A DNA stretch of 49,486 nt from Phytoamicus setariae (GTDB lineage: Bacteria > Pseudomonadota > Alphaproteobacteria > Rhizobiales > Rhizobiaceae). Location: the NCBI RefSeq assembly GCF_016722925.1, contig NZ_JAEQNC010000023.1, forward strand, positions 1-49,486, in the 5' to 3' direction. The notes beneath the pieces are model-generated. The model was not told the DNA's origin. It worked only from the letters and a program-made list of their open reading frames with translations, and searched no databases. This document shows, in pieces, positions 40,691 through 49,486 of this stretch. Position 1 is the first letter of the stretch. Each line of letters starts with the position of its first letter. Both the position numbers and the translations under genes were made by a program.

Positions 40691-42167
40691 TCAGGCAGCT
40701 GTTAGCTTTTCTTTGGCGAACTCATCTTCGAGCGAATAGCCGTCAAGCATGTGATCGACGAGTTGCGTGCAGCGATCCCAATCAAACGTGCGATAGCTGT
40801 GTCCCTTGGTCACGAAAGTCGCGCCTGCATAGAACATTTCGTATTGTGTGTGGCGTGAGGCGAATTCCGAGCCGACTGCATCCCAGGCGAGCTTGAAGAA
40901 TTTTACGCGGCCCTCCGAAGACGTGACGGGCGATTGCTGCGTCTTGCCGATCAAATCGCGCAACTCGCTGTTGGCGAAGTCGGAGACGGACGAAGGCAGC
41001 ATGATTAGTCCCCCTCCAGCCAGTTCGCGTAGTGCCACCATGACCTGCGCATAGAGTTGCTGGGTCAGCACCTGCGCGGAATACAATGTGTGGCCGTCGG
41101 GAATGAAATAATTGCCCCGCATCCGGCCTTTCACCTCCATGGAATGGACGAGGGCGTCCACCATGGTGTTTTGAGCGGCGAGCGTACCAAGCGTTTCCTA
41201 AGCTGATGACGCCGTTCGTCTCGGCAATGCGCTTTGCGATGCCGACAAGGAAGCGCATCTTCACCATGAGACGTATCTGGGCCTGGTAGTTCTGATAGAC
41301 GTGGGCCGGCGTGGCGTGGAACTGTTTTTGGCACATGGCGATGTCCTGATTGACGAACACGCGCTCCCACGGCACCTTCACATCGTCGAAGTAGAGCACC
41401 GCGTCATTCTCGTCGAAGCGGCTGGCGAGCGGGTTGTCGAAGATGCTGGTCGCACTTTCCTCATAGGATTTGCGGGACAGGACTTTCATCCCCTTGGCAT
41501 TCATCGGCACAGCAAAGGAAACGGCGTAGCGCTCATCGCCCTCGCGTAGCGGCTGGATGCATGTCACGAGCACTTCATTCGCCACAATGCTGCCCGTTGC
41601 CAGCATCTTGGCGCCACGGATCGTTATGCCTTCGCTGTCCTGGTCGACAACACCGGCGGTGAGGAACGGGTCCAACTGCTCGTTCGCGGCTTTGGAGCGA
41701 TCGGCCTGGGGATTGATGATGACATAGGTGAGGTAAAGTTCGTTGTCCCGGGCAAACCGATAGTAGTCGGCAATGGCCCCAGCACGAGCGCCGTCATAGG
41801 CCTTGAACACCTCTATCCCCATGTACATCCCTGCGATGCAGGAAGCGACATGGTCGGGCGCACGGCCCAGAAAACCGCAATGAAGTTCGGTCCAGGCCTC
41901 GAGAGCCGTTCGGCGCTCCACCAGATCCTGATAGCTGTGCGGCAGCTGCCAGATGCGATTGGCGCGTTCCCCACCGCCATCAGGCACTTCGAACGTCATC
42001 AACTCTCTGTTGTCCGGACTGGCCTGGAAATCATAAAGCATTCCCGTCGACTGCACAGTCCATCGGAAAGCGGGATGCTCGGTGACATCTCCAGCCAGTC
42101 GGCCGTTGATGTACACCTGCCTGCCGTCCTTCAGCGTCTCTATATGCTTTGAGCCGGTCTTGATCAT
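40691..42167 (-). pseudogene. HpaB-type FADH2-dependent oxygenase with one frameshift
   Basis: The start is ATG 42167 (MIKTGSKHIETLKDGRQVYI), after GGAGGG. The family pattern runs from HPAFRWTVQSTGMLYDFQAS through YLTYVIINPQADRSK, GAKMLATGSIVANEVLVTCI and KVPWERVFVNQDIAMCQKQF. Near 41197 an extra A in GGAAACGC shifts the frame. Read without it, the gene continues GTLGTLAAQNTMVDALVHSM to GYSLEDEFAKEKLTAA, 491 aa in total, the usual length of 4-hydroxyphenylacetate 3-monooxygenase oxygenase-like enzymes. A reductase partner is encoded upstream. The shift could be a recent mutation or a sequence error, because everything else is intact. Confidence 0.85.
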
Positions 42168-42183
42168 GTTTCCCTCCCGATCG

Positions 42184-42720
42184 TCAGTAGTGAATGTCGA
42201 GCGGCCAAAGTGGCGCCACGGACTCTGTCGGCTCAAGCTTTGCGTAGCGCCCTTGGCAGAACACAAGCGGCCTGCGATCGGCGGACGTCAGGAATCGCTT
42301 CACCCGTGCGATGAAGAGGATGTGGTCGCCACCGTCGTGCCTCGCCCAGGGAGCGCACTCGAACACGGCGGCAACGCCTCGCAGCACCGGCGCATCCGAG
42401 CCTCCGTTCGCAAATCTCGCGCCTTCCCACTTTTTGGAAAGCGGTCTCGCAAACCGATTGGAAACGTCCTTTTGATTTTCGGACAATACATTGATCGCGT
42501 AGCTTTCGGCCTTCTCCCACAAGGGCAGGCTCGCAGCCCGGTGATCGATGCTGAACAGAACGAGAGGCGGATCGAGAGACACGGAATTGAATGAGCTCAT
42601 GGTCATACCGAGCCGCTCACTATCCACCATGCAGGTCACAACGCAGACGCCGGTGGGAAACTGACCCAGCGCCTGTCGGAACGCACGTGGATCGATAACG
42701 GCTTCCGGCTCGACAATCAT
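42184..42720 (-). CDS. Flavin reductase (HpaC-like) partner of the HpaB-type oxygenase
   Basis: The 178-aa protein starts at ATG 42720 (MIVEPEAVIDPRAFRQALGQ), just after GAGAGG. It has the flavin-reductase-like landmarks FPTGVCVVTCMVDSERLGMT, MSSFNSVSLDPPLVLFSID, SYAINVLSENQKDVSNRFA, ARHDGGDHILFIARV and PLVFCQGRYAKL. It supplies reduced flavin to the oxygenase encoded 16 bases downstream, in the standard two-component arrangement. Both genes point left, with the cupin behind them. Confidence 0.88.
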   Translation of the reverse strand: MIVEPEAVIDPRAFRQALGQFPTGVCVVTCMVDSERLGMTMSSFNSVSLDPPLVLFSIDHRAASLPLWEKAESYAINVLSENQKDVSNRFARPLSKKWEGARFANGGSDAPVLRGVAAVFECAPWARHDGGDHILFIARVKRFLTSADRRPLVFCQGRYAKLEPTESVAPLWPLDIHY

Positions 42721-42961
42721 TTCCCTCTCCACTCAGGTAATCGGGATAACAACAGCCTTCTCTGCGTTTGCTAACGGACCCTGCGCAACCATGGCCCGCC
42801 TGGCACTTGCACCACATTATCATTGCCGGCCTCCCCGCGCATCGGCCGGGCCGTATGCCTACAACATCGGCACGAAAATCGGAGTCGATTTTCGGAAAGC
42901 ACGATGCGTAGATTCAAAGAGTTAGAGCGTCCTTTGCGTGTCCACTCGGACACACGGCGCT

Positions 42962-43648
42962 CTAGCCAGTCGCAGTCGGCAGTCGCAGGGCAACGAGTGT
43001 GTTGGATAAATGCAGTGCCATCGCGGCGGCCGCGCGCTCGGGATCCCCCAAACGAACCGCCTGGACGATGGCAGCATGTTCGGCCAGCACGGTGCTACTA
43101 CGCGCCTCAGAGGCCGCGATCGCGAGCAGTCCCATTCGCAACTGGCGATCCCGCAGGCTCTCATAGAAGTCAGTCAGGATCGGATTGCCGGCAGAGCGAA
43201 CGATCGCCCGATGAAACTCCCGGTCGCACTCGATGAACTTTACCGGAGTCTGCTGAAATTCCTCCTGCTGGCTCACCAGCCGCTCCAACTGCACCGCCAG
43301 CGGCTCGTTCGACACAGCCGCACGCCGTACGCACCAATCCTCGACCAAGCCGCGAGCCTGCATGACCGCTTCGACCTCAGTCTCGGTGATAGGCGGGACA
43401 TACGCGCCCTTTTTCGGCACGATTTTAAGCAGGCCATCAGATTCCAGCCGCAGCAAAGCCTCGCGCACGGGGGTTCGCGAAATTCCAATCGCCCGGCATA
43501 CCTCGGCTTCCGTCACAAACGTTCCTTCATGGCGCGGCAGCGTCAGGACGTGCTGTTTCAGCCATCTGTAGACTATATCCTGGGCGCTGTCGGCCTGCTG
43601 GCCCATAAACGGGTGGTTCATCGTTGGTTGTAGGCCTTTCATAGGCAT
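42962..43648 (-). CDS. GntR/FadR-type transcriptional regulator
   Basis: The 228-aa protein has an N-terminal winged helix (AEVCRAIGISRTPVREALLR, then LESDGLLKIVPKKGAYVPP) and a C-terminal all-helical FCD ligand domain (CDREFHRAIVRSAGNPIL, LAEHAAIVQAVRLGDPE). An alternative start is ATG 43621 (MNHPFMGQQ). It probably senses the substrate or product of the oxygenase pathway. It is 241 bases upstream of the flavin reductase gene, and a palindrome covers its own start. The RND pump genes end just upstream, also leftward. Confidence 0.9.
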   Translation of the reverse strand: MPMKGLQPTMNHPFMGQQADSAQDIVYRWLKQHVLTLPRHEGTFVTEAEVCRAIGISRTPVREALLRLESDGLLKIVPKKGAYVPPITETEVEAVMQARGLVEDWCVRRAAVSNEPLAVQLERLVSQQEEFQQTPVKFIECDREFHRAIVRSAGNPILTDFYESLRDRQLRMGLLAIAASEARSSTVLAEHAAIVQAVRLGDPERAAAAMALHLSNTLVALRLPTATG

Positions 43649-43662
43649 CTTGTATACATGAT
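43647..43662. promoter_or_regulatory. Palindrome at the GntR gene start
   Basis: ATCTTGTATACATGAT is a 16-bp palindrome with one mismatched pair, centred on a perfect TGTATACA. It overlaps the start codon of the GntR gene. FadR/FCD-type regulators bind short TNGT-ACNA palindromes, which the TTGTATACA core resembles, so autoregulation is a natural inference. Confidence 0.5.
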
Positions 43663-43773
43663 GTTGATATGTTGCGCAAGACTCTCGCGGGAGACCGTTC
43701 TTAAGATCGGCTTTATTGAGGTTTCAGAGACTCACGCCCGCGCTCACTTGCGATCAGAGTGTCTCCTTGGGGA

Positions 43774-46700
43774 TCACCTGACGGCAGCTTCCTCCGCGAC
43801 CACCACAGGATGGATCGTCTTCGAACGGCGTGACCTGAGAAGGACGTAGAAGACCGGCGTCAGGAACAATCCGAATATCGTGACGCCCAGCATGCCTGAG
43901 AATACGGCCGTGCCGAGGGACTGCCGCATTTCGGCACCCGGTCCGGTCGCGATTACCAGCGGCACGACGCCGAAGATGAAGGCGAACGCGGTCATCAGGA
44001 TCGGGCGCAGGCGCAAGTGACATGCCTCGATGGCGGCCTCCACGGCGCTTTTGCCTTCGTCCTGAGCCTGTCGGGCGAACTCGACAATGAGGATCGCATT
44101 CTTCGCCGCCAATCCGATGAGCACGACAAGGCCGATCTGGGTGAGGATATTATTGTCCATTCCTCGCAGATAGACGCCGATCAGCGCGGCCAGGATCGCA
44201 AGCGGCACAATCAGGATGATCGCCAGCGGCAGCACCCAGCTTTCGTATTGGGCGGAAAGCACAAGGAAGACGAAGATGACCGACAGGGCGAAGATGTAGA
44301 TCGCCGTATTGCCGGTATTCTTCTCCTGCAGTGCCAATTCCGTCCACTCGAAGGTCGTGCCTGCCGGCAGAAGTCCCCGCGCAAGGGCCTCCATCGAGTC
44401 CAGCGCGGTGCCGGTCGCGACGCCCGGCGCGGGATTTCCCTGCACTGGGACCGATACATACATGTTGTAATGCTGGACGAGCGATGGACCACTGGTGTCA
44501 AGGATATCCACCAGCGTCCCGAGCGGCACGAGCGCGCCGCTTGCCGACCGGACCTTCAGCGCCAGGATGTTGTCCCTGTCGCCGCGGAATTGTTTGTCGG
44601 CCTGCGCGCGGACTTGATAAAGCCGGCCAAAGGCATTGAAGTCGTTGACATAGGACGTCCCGAGATTGATAGCGAGCGTATCGAAGATATTCGGAATCGG
44701 CACGTTCAGCGCGCGTGCCTTATCGCGGTCGATGTTGAGGAAGAATTGCGGGCTCGATGCCGAGAACGTCGTGAACACGCCTGAGAGTCCCGGCGTCTGG
44801 CTCGCTTTGCCCATGAGCTGATAGGCAACCCCCAGTACGCGGCGCATGCTCGAGCTCTCAAGGTCCATCAGCTGCATCTTGAAGCCGCCGCCATTGCCGA
44901 TGCCGGCGATGGCGGGCGGGGGAACGGCGATGATGAAGGCTTCCTGGATGCCCTGCAATTTCATGTAAAGCTGGCCGATGATCGAATTCGCGTCCTGGCC
45001 GTGCTTCAGCCTTTCCTCGAAACTTTCGAAGGGCGTGAAGATGACGCCTGAATTGGACGCGTTGGTGAAGGTCGCCCCATTGAAGCCGGCAAAGGCCACG
45101 GCGTTCCTCACGCCCGGAACCGACTTGGCGATCTCGGAGGCCTTTTTGATCACGGCATCGGTGCGCTCGAGCGACGCACCGTCAGGCAATTGCACGACCA
45201 CGATGGCGTAGCCCTGGTCCATCGTTGGAACAAACCCGCGCGGTACCGTTGTCGCCATGTAGTAGGTCGCGTAAAGTAGTCCGGCGAAGACAATCAATGA
45301 CATCGTGATCGCCAGACCGGTCTGCACCAGATGGCGGACGATCCAGGAATAGCCGGCGCTCAACCTGTCGAAACCTGCATTGAAACCGTTTGCGAGCGCG
45401 GCACCAAAGCGCCCGATCGGATTGCGCGACCGGTGTCCTGTCTCGTGCGGTTTGAGGAGGATCGCCGCGAGCGCAGGCGAAAGCGTCAAGGAGTTGAGTG
45501 CGGATATTCCGGTCGCCACCGCAATGGTCACAGCGAACTGCCGATAGAACTGACCGGAAATGCCGGGAATGAAGGCGGTCGGCACGAAGACGGCAATCAG
45601 CACGAGAGAAATGGCTACGACGGCGACGCCCACTTCGTCCATGGTAACATGCGCTGCTTCCTTGGGCATCATGCCCCGCGCGAGATTGCGCTCGACATTT
45701 TCGACGACCACGATGGCATCGTCGACGACAATGCCGATCGCCAGCACGAGGCCGAAGAGCGTCAGCATGTTCAGCGAGAAGCCGAAGGCGAGGAGGAAGG
45801 CAAGCGTGCCGATTAGCGATACCGGAATGGCGACGATCGGAATGATCGCCGTCCGCCAGGATTGCAGGAAGATAAGCACGACGATGGCGACGAGGATGGC
45901 CGCCTCGGCGATGGTCTTGTAGACTTCGAAGATCGATTCGGAGATGAACTCAGTGGGATTGTAGATGATGTCATAGGCAAGACCCGGCGGAAACTCCTTC
46001 GCCAACTCCTTTATTGTCTGCTGGATCGACTCGGCGGCCGCAAGCGCATTGGTCCCGGGGCGCGCGAAAATACCGATCGCGACGGCCTGCTTTCCGTCCA
46101 GGTAGCTGTTGGTGACATATTCCTTCGCACCGAGCTCGACACGTGCGACATCCTGCAACTGCACCAGGCGCCCGTCCGGGGCGGCCTTCACGATGACATA
46201 GCGGAATCGCCGCGCATCGGAAAACCGGCCTTCCGTGATCACGCTATACTGGAAGGCATTGTCGCCCGAGGCCGGCGGCGCGCCGATCACTCCCCCGGAG
46301 ACCTGGACGTTCTGATCGCGCAGCGCCTGCACCACATCGCTCGACGTCATGCCGTAGGCAGAAAGCTTTTCCGGATCGAGCCAGATACGCAGCGAATATT
46401 CGCGTTCGCCGAACAGGACGACATCACCCACGCCATCAAGCCGCACCAGCTTGTCGCGAATGCGGCTGCGCGCATAGTTCGACGCATAGAGCTGATCATA
46501 TCTGCCATCCGGCGAGAGGATGTGAATGACCATCATCAGGTCGGGCGAACTCTTGGCCGTGGTGACGCCGATACGGCGCACATCTTCCGGCAACCGGGGC
46601 TCGGCGATGGCTACGCGGTTCTGGACGAGCACCTGCGCCTTGTCGAGGTCGGTGCCGAGCTTGAAGGTGACAGTCAGCGACATGGAGCCGTCGGCAGTCG

Positions 46701-46950
46701 AATAGGAAGACATGTAGAGCATGTCTTCGACGCCGTTGATCTCCTGCTCCAGTGGCGTCGCCACCGTATTGGCGATCGTTTCGGCGTCCGCGCCCGGATA
46801 GGCGGTGCGGATGACAATGGTCGGCGGGGCGATTTCAGGATACTGGGCGACTGGCAGCTGGAAATACGCGAGACCGCCCACAATGAGCAGCACGATCGAC
46901 AGGACCGACGCGAAAATCGGGCGGTCCACGAAGAAGTGAGCAAATCTCAT
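43774..46950 (-). CDS. RND efflux transporter of the AcrB/MexB (HAE1) family
   Basis: The 1058-aa protein starts MRFAHFFVDRPIFASVLSIV, the first transmembrane helix. It shows the two large periplasmic repeats of RND pumps. Proton-relay residues are in IGIVVDDAIVVVENVER (the Asp-Asp pair), with the Lys in GLAAKNAILIVEFARQAQDE. Other family landmarks are GAFANTVATP-like porter segments (AETIANTVATPLEQEINGVE) and VPRGFVPTMDQGYAIVVVQL. It is full length. Drugs, solvents, flavonoids or aromatic acids are typical substrates. It is translationally coupled to the upstream adaptor (4-base overlap). No outer-membrane channel gene is present, so a chromosomal TolC-type partner is expected. Confidence 0.95.
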   Translation of the reverse strand: MRFAHFFVDRPIFASVLSIVLLIVGGLAYFQLPVAQYPEIAPPTIVIRTAYPGADAETIANTVATPLEQEINGVEDMLYMSSYSTADGSMSLTVTFKLGTDLDKAQVLVQNRVAIAEPRLPEDVRRIGVTTAKSSPDLMMVIHILSPDGRYDQLYASNYARSRIRDKLVRLDGVGDVVLFGEREYSLRIWLDPEKLSAYGMTSSDVVQALRDQNVQVSGGVIGAPPASGDNAFQYSVITEGRFSDARRFRYVIVKAAPDGRLVQLQDVARVELGAKEYVTNSYLDGKQAVAIGIFARPGTNALAAAESIQQTIKELAKEFPPGLAYDIIYNPTEFISESIFEVYKTIAEAAILVAIVVLIFLQSWRTAIIPIVAIPVSLIGTLAFLLAFGFSLNMLTLFGLVLAIGIVVDDAIVVVENVERNLARGMMPKEAAHVTMDEVGVAVVAISLVLIAVFVPTAFIPGISGQFYRQFAVTIAVATGISALNSLTLSPALAAILLKPHETGHRSRNPIGRFGAALANGFNAGFDRLSAGYSWIVRHLVQTGLAITMSLIVFAGLLYATYYMATTVPRGFVPTMDQGYAIVVVQLPDGASLERTDAVIKKASEIAKSVPGVRNAVAFAGFNGATFTNASNSGVIFTPFESFEERLKHGQDANSIIGQLYMKLQGIQEAFIIAVPPPAIAGIGNGGGFKMQLMDLESSSMRRVLGVAYQLMGKASQTPGLSGVFTTFSASSPQFFLNIDRDKARALNVPIPNIFDTLAINLGTSYVNDFNAFGRLYQVRAQADKQFRGDRDNILALKVRSASGALVPLGTLVDILDTSGPSLVQHYNMYVSVPVQGNPAPGVATGTALDSMEALARGLLPAGTTFEWTELALQEKNTGNTAIYIFALSVIFVFLVLSAQYESWVLPLAIILIVPLAILAALIGVYLRGMDNNILTQIGLVVLIGLAAKNAILIVEFARQAQDEGKSAVEAAIEACHLRLRPILMTAFAFIFGVVPLVIATGPGAEMRQSLGTAVFSGMLGVTIFGLFLTPVFYVLLRSRRSKTIHPVVVAEEAAVR

Positions 46951-48125
46951 TGGGCGAGCTCCAGATCGACCGCATCCGGCACAGCGCCTTCACGCGTTTG
47001 CGGCAGCTCGATCAGCTTCGGAGTCACCTTGGAACCTGGGCGGGCGCGCATCAGGCCATTGACAACAATGGTTTCCGAGCCGTCGAGACCGTCATGAATG
47101 AGCCGGTAGCCATGAAGACGGGAGCCGAGGCGGACGGGTTTGGCCGAGACGCTTCCATCCGCGCCAACGACATAAACGACGCGCTCGTTCTGGTCCGAGC
47201 CGATGGACTCATCTGGAATGAGGATTGCCCGATAGGTATTCGACGCCTCCACCTCGACGCGGCCAAAAAGACCGGGCTGCAGGATCAACTGCGGATTGTC
47301 GAGGCGCGCGCGTAGCCGCATGGTGCCGGTTTCCCTATCGATCCGGTTCTCGGCGAAGTCTAGCTTGCCCGTGAAAGGCTTCTCGTCGGAATCGGCGATC
47401 GTGACCCTGACCTCGACGCCGCCACCGCCGACCTGCAGGTCATCGCCACGTCCGCGTGCGGTGCGGGCGAAATTCAACAACCGCCGCTCGTCGACATCGA
47501 AGTAGAAGTCGATTGGGTCGAGCGTGACGATCGTCGTCAATATGGACTGGTCGGCCTGGATCAGGTTGCCAGCCGAGATCAGGGCGCGGTCGATGCGGCC
47601 ATCAATCGGCGCTGTGATTTTCGTGTATTCAAGATCGAGCTTAGCGCGATCTGCGGTTGCCTGCGCAGCCCGAACGCTCGCCTGCGCGGAAATCCACTCG
47701 CGGCGGCGCTCATCGAGTGTTTCCACGGTTTGGCCACCGCTCTTGACGAGTCTCTCCGCCCGCTTGAGCTGCGCGGCCGCATAGGTCACGGTTGCCTCGG
47801 CCGACTGCAGCTCTGCGTCGGCCTGTTCCAGCGCGATCGCGTATGGCCGCTGGTCGATCACGAACAGCAGGTCGCCTTTCTTGACCAACATCCCGTCGGT
47901 GAAATGGACTTCCTGCAAATAGCCGCCAACCCGAGCGCGCACGCTTACCTCATCTACGGATTCGAAGCGGCCGACAAATTCGTCATTGTCCACGACATCC
48001 CTGATAACCGGCTTGGCAACGGTAACGGGTGGGGGAGCGGCTGCGTCCTGTGCAAGGACACTGAGTGGAAGAAGGCAGAGGAAAAGACCGGGTAGTGTTG
48101 AAATCAACCAATTCCGCATTCTCAT
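46947..48125 (-). CDS. RND efflux periplasmic adaptor (membrane fusion protein)
   Basis: The start is ATG 48125 (MRMRNWLISTLPGLFLCLLP), after GAGGGG; the open frame continues upstream without support. The 392-aa protein has a Sec signal ending VLAQDA. The biotinyl-lipoyl half domains are ARVGGYLQEVHFTDGMLVKK and ITAPIDGRIDRALISAG, with a helical hairpin between them (ADAELQSAEATVTYAAAQLK, RAERLVKSGGQTVE). A beta-barrel (RLRARLDNPQLILQPGLFGR) and a membrane-proximal domain follow. It bridges the RND pump to the outer-membrane channel. Confidence 0.93.
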   Translation of the reverse strand: MRMRNWLISTLPGLFLCLLPLSVLAQDAAAPPPVTVAKPVIRDVVDNDEFVGRFESVDEVSVRARVGGYLQEVHFTDGMLVKKGDLLFVIDQRPYAIALEQADAELQSAEATVTYAAAQLKRAERLVKSGGQTVETLDERRREWISAQASVRAAQATADRAKLDLEYTKITAPIDGRIDRALISAGNLIQADQSILTTIVTLDPIDFYFDVDERRLLNFARTARGRGDDLQVGGGGVEVRVTIADSDEKPFTGKLDFAENRIDRETGTMRLRARLDNPQLILQPGLFGRVEVEASNTYRAILIPDESIGSDQNERVVYVVGADGSVSAKPVRLGSRLHGYRLIHDGLDGSETIVVNGLMRARPGSKVTPKLIELPQTREGAVPDAVDLELAQ

Positions 48126-48170
48126 GCCCCTCGGTTCATCATCAATCCAACAATGCTCGTCGCTCAATTG

Positions 48171-48405
48171 ACCAATGTCAACCCGGTACCTCGTCCCACG
48201 ATTTCGGCCACGCCGTCGGCCTGGATATGACGCGCCGAGACGTGCAGATCGCCGCGCGCGAAAAAAGCCGCCTACGGGACATGGGCAAGGCCTTCGGCCG
48301 GTCCGCTCCCATCGGGCAGATCGCTCCCGTCTCATACTGGAATGCCGTCGCAGGCGCGGAGATCACGCTCGACGTCAACGGCGAACGCAGGCAGAGCAGC
48401 AAGAC
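48171..48405 (+). pseudogene. Fumarylacetoacetate hydrolase family fragment
   Basis: The plus-strand frame contains DFGHAVGLDMTRRDVQIAAR then REKSRLRDMGKAFGRSAPIG and GAEITLDVNGERRQSS. These are core motifs of the FAH family (ureidoglycolate lyase or fumarylpyruvate hydrolase type), including the metal-ligand context. Both ends are missing. On the right it runs without a break into IS6 transposase sequence. FAH enzymes act late in aromatic-ring degradation, so it could be a relic of the catabolic cassette next to it. Confidence 0.7.
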
Positions 48406-49092
48406 GCCCCGCCACAAGCGTCATCGTTTTCCCGCCGAGATCATAGCGCATGCGGTGTGGCTCTATTTCCGCTTTCCGCTGAGCCTGCGTCATGTTGAAG
48501 ATCTGCTGGCTGAGCGCGGCATTGAAGTTTCGTTCCAAACAGTCGCCGAACGGGCTGCCAAGTTATGCCTGTGCCATCCGACGTCGATCCAGGGGAAGTT
48601 TTGCCGACAAATGGCATCTGGACGAAATGGTCGTTGCTATCAAGGGCAAGAAATACTGGCTGTGGCGCGCCGTCGATGCCGATGGTTATGTTCTCGATGC
48701 CCTGATCCAAAGCCGTCGGGACAAGACGGCGGCCTTGAAGCTGTTGCGAAAGCTCTTGAAGGGCCAGTGCGTCACACCGCGTGTCATGCTCACCGACAAG
48801 CTCAGATCGTATGACGCATACCAAAAGGCAAATCATGCCCGGTGTCGAGCACCGTTCGCATAAGGGTCTAAACAACCGAGCGGAAAATTCGCATCTGGCT
48901 GTTCGACGACGAGAACGAGGCATGATCCGGTTCAAGTCGGCAGGGCAATGCCAGCGCTTCATCTCCATCCATGGCCCGATCGCCAACCTCTTCCATCTTC
49001 ACCACAACCGGGCGAGCACGGCTGAACATCGCAAACTGCGAAACGCCGCCATGAACACCTGGCGAGAAATCACCCTGTCGATGGCGGCATAA
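48406..49092 (+). pseudogene. IS6-family transposase, frameshifted, fused to a FAH fragment
   Basis: The transposase begins in frame with the FAH remnant as RHKRHRFPAEIIAHAVWLYF then RFPLSLRHVEDLLAERGIEV and SFQTVAERAAK. It then shifts frame near 48595 into ADKWHLDEMVVAIKGKKYWL, ALIQSRRDKTAALKLLRKLL and RVMLTDKLRSYDAYQKANH. It shifts again near 48835 into GVEHRSHKGLNNRAENSHLA, ending with TWREITLSMAA. The DDE residues are recognisable (LDEM..., LTDKL, NRAENSH), but two shifts and a missing start make it inactive. Confidence 0.8.
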
Positions 49093-49238
49093 ACTGGCAC
49101 CATGATGGCCATCCTGTGCCCCACCAAAGTTAAGGCGACGCTACCCACGCCAGACATGGTCGCTTTCTGCCTCAGGATAAGGCCGCGCTGGCAGCGACGA
49201 TCCTGAACCGGGTGTGGGAGGCCGCATAAGCGGCCTGT

Positions 49239-49486
49239 TCACGAGCTCTCAATAATTCTTAGCAGATGCGCGGCCCGGCTGCTGATGATCCCGCGCACTG
49301 CTTTCAAGATAGGGTGCTTGATGCCCGCGTCCGAAAGTTCGCGTAGCAGCGCGTCGGCTTCGCTCTCGATGTTGGCAGCCAAATTGGAAACGTCGCTGAC
49401 CAGAAGACGCTGCGCCGCCTTCGTATCGGGGACGAGGGTTAGCCAGTGTTTCAATTGGATCGTGTCGGGAACCGCGCGGCCGCCGA
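49239..49486 (-). CDS. C-terminal part of an unidentified gene (runs off the window)
   Basis: The minus-strand frame is open from the window end to TGA at 49239-49241, giving RAVPDTIQLKHWLTLVPDTK, then QRLLVSDVSNLAANIESEAD and a helical end (IISSRAAHLLRIIESS). It is leucine-rich and helical, with a composition typical of a true gene. The start lies outside the window. No family recognised. Confidence 0.45.
   Translation of the reverse strand, partial: GGRAVPDTIQLKHWLTLVPDTKAAQRLLVSDVSNLAANIESEADALLRELSDAGIKHPILKAVRGIISSRAAHLLRIIESS

Noticed and set aside
45862-47097. 411-codon open frame on the plus strand
   Set aside because: It is antisense to the RND transporter and adaptor genes and has no ribosome-binding site or recognisable domain.
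1-49486. CRISPR arrays, tRNA or rRNA genes
   Set aside because: No regularly spaced repeats and no tRNA- or rRNA-like sequence were seen on either strand.

Overview
The window looks like part of a large plasmid from an alphaproteobacterium of the Rhizobiales (Rhizobium/Agrobacterium/Sinorhizobium/Ochrobactrum type). The main reason is a complete repABC replication-partition operon at 9.5-13.2 kb on the minus strand. It has parS-like palindromes upstream of repA and a counter-transcribed RNA locus between repB and repC. High GC, many small plasmid-type hypothetical genes, IS6-family debris and no tRNA or rRNA agree with an accessory replicon. Species cannot be set from the sequence alone.

Layout. 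(1) 1-9.5 kb is a decay zone. It holds a peptidoglycan-binding gene cut by the window edge, two small genes, an intact SAM methyltransferase, and a series of wrecks: a phage tail protein, an EamA transporter, a flavin monooxygenase, a Vsr endonuclease, a DUF1998 helicase C-terminus and a vapBC pair. Two intact genes lie among them, an exported protein and a luciferase-like monooxygenase. (2) 9.5-13.5 kb is the repABC replicator. (3) 13.6-17.8 kb carries a Tat-exported 5'-nucleotidase and a nucleotidyltransferase-fold gene, both bordered by IS6 transposase scraps. (4) 17.8-24.3 kb holds mostly unrecognised plasmid genes, a small WGR protein and a PcfJ-like protein. (5) 24.7-26.0 kb encodes a second, Rep_3-like winged-helix replication initiator candidate.

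(6) 26.1-31.5 kb is a minus-strand block that I find the most unusual part. It encodes a cytosine-5 DNA methyltransferase with divergent catalytic motifs, an unrecognised 330-aa protein, an FtsH-like AAA+ ATPase/M41 metalloprotease with no membrane anchor, a calcineurin-like phosphoesterase and a Cys-rich protein. The last three are packed end to end behind a good sigma70-type promoter. (7) 32.1-37.9 kb is a plus-strand run of small, partly very acidic unknown proteins around a SNF2-type helicase. (8) 38.3-38.9 kb is a parDE toxin-antitoxin pair. (9) 39.1-40.3 kb contains a complete IS6-family element and an IS66 tnpB fragment.

(10) 40.3-48.1 kb is a catabolic/efflux cassette on the minus strand: a cupin, an HpaB-type flavin-dependent oxygenase (one apparent frameshift), its flavin reductase partner, a GntR/FadR regulator with a palindrome over its start, and an RND pump with its periplasmic adaptor. 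An aromatic compound is the likely substrate of the oxygenase pair, and the pump may export that compound or a relative. (11) 48.1-49.5 kb holds a fumarylacetoacetate-hydrolase fragment fused to a broken IS6 transposase, then the C-terminal part of an unknown gene running off the window.
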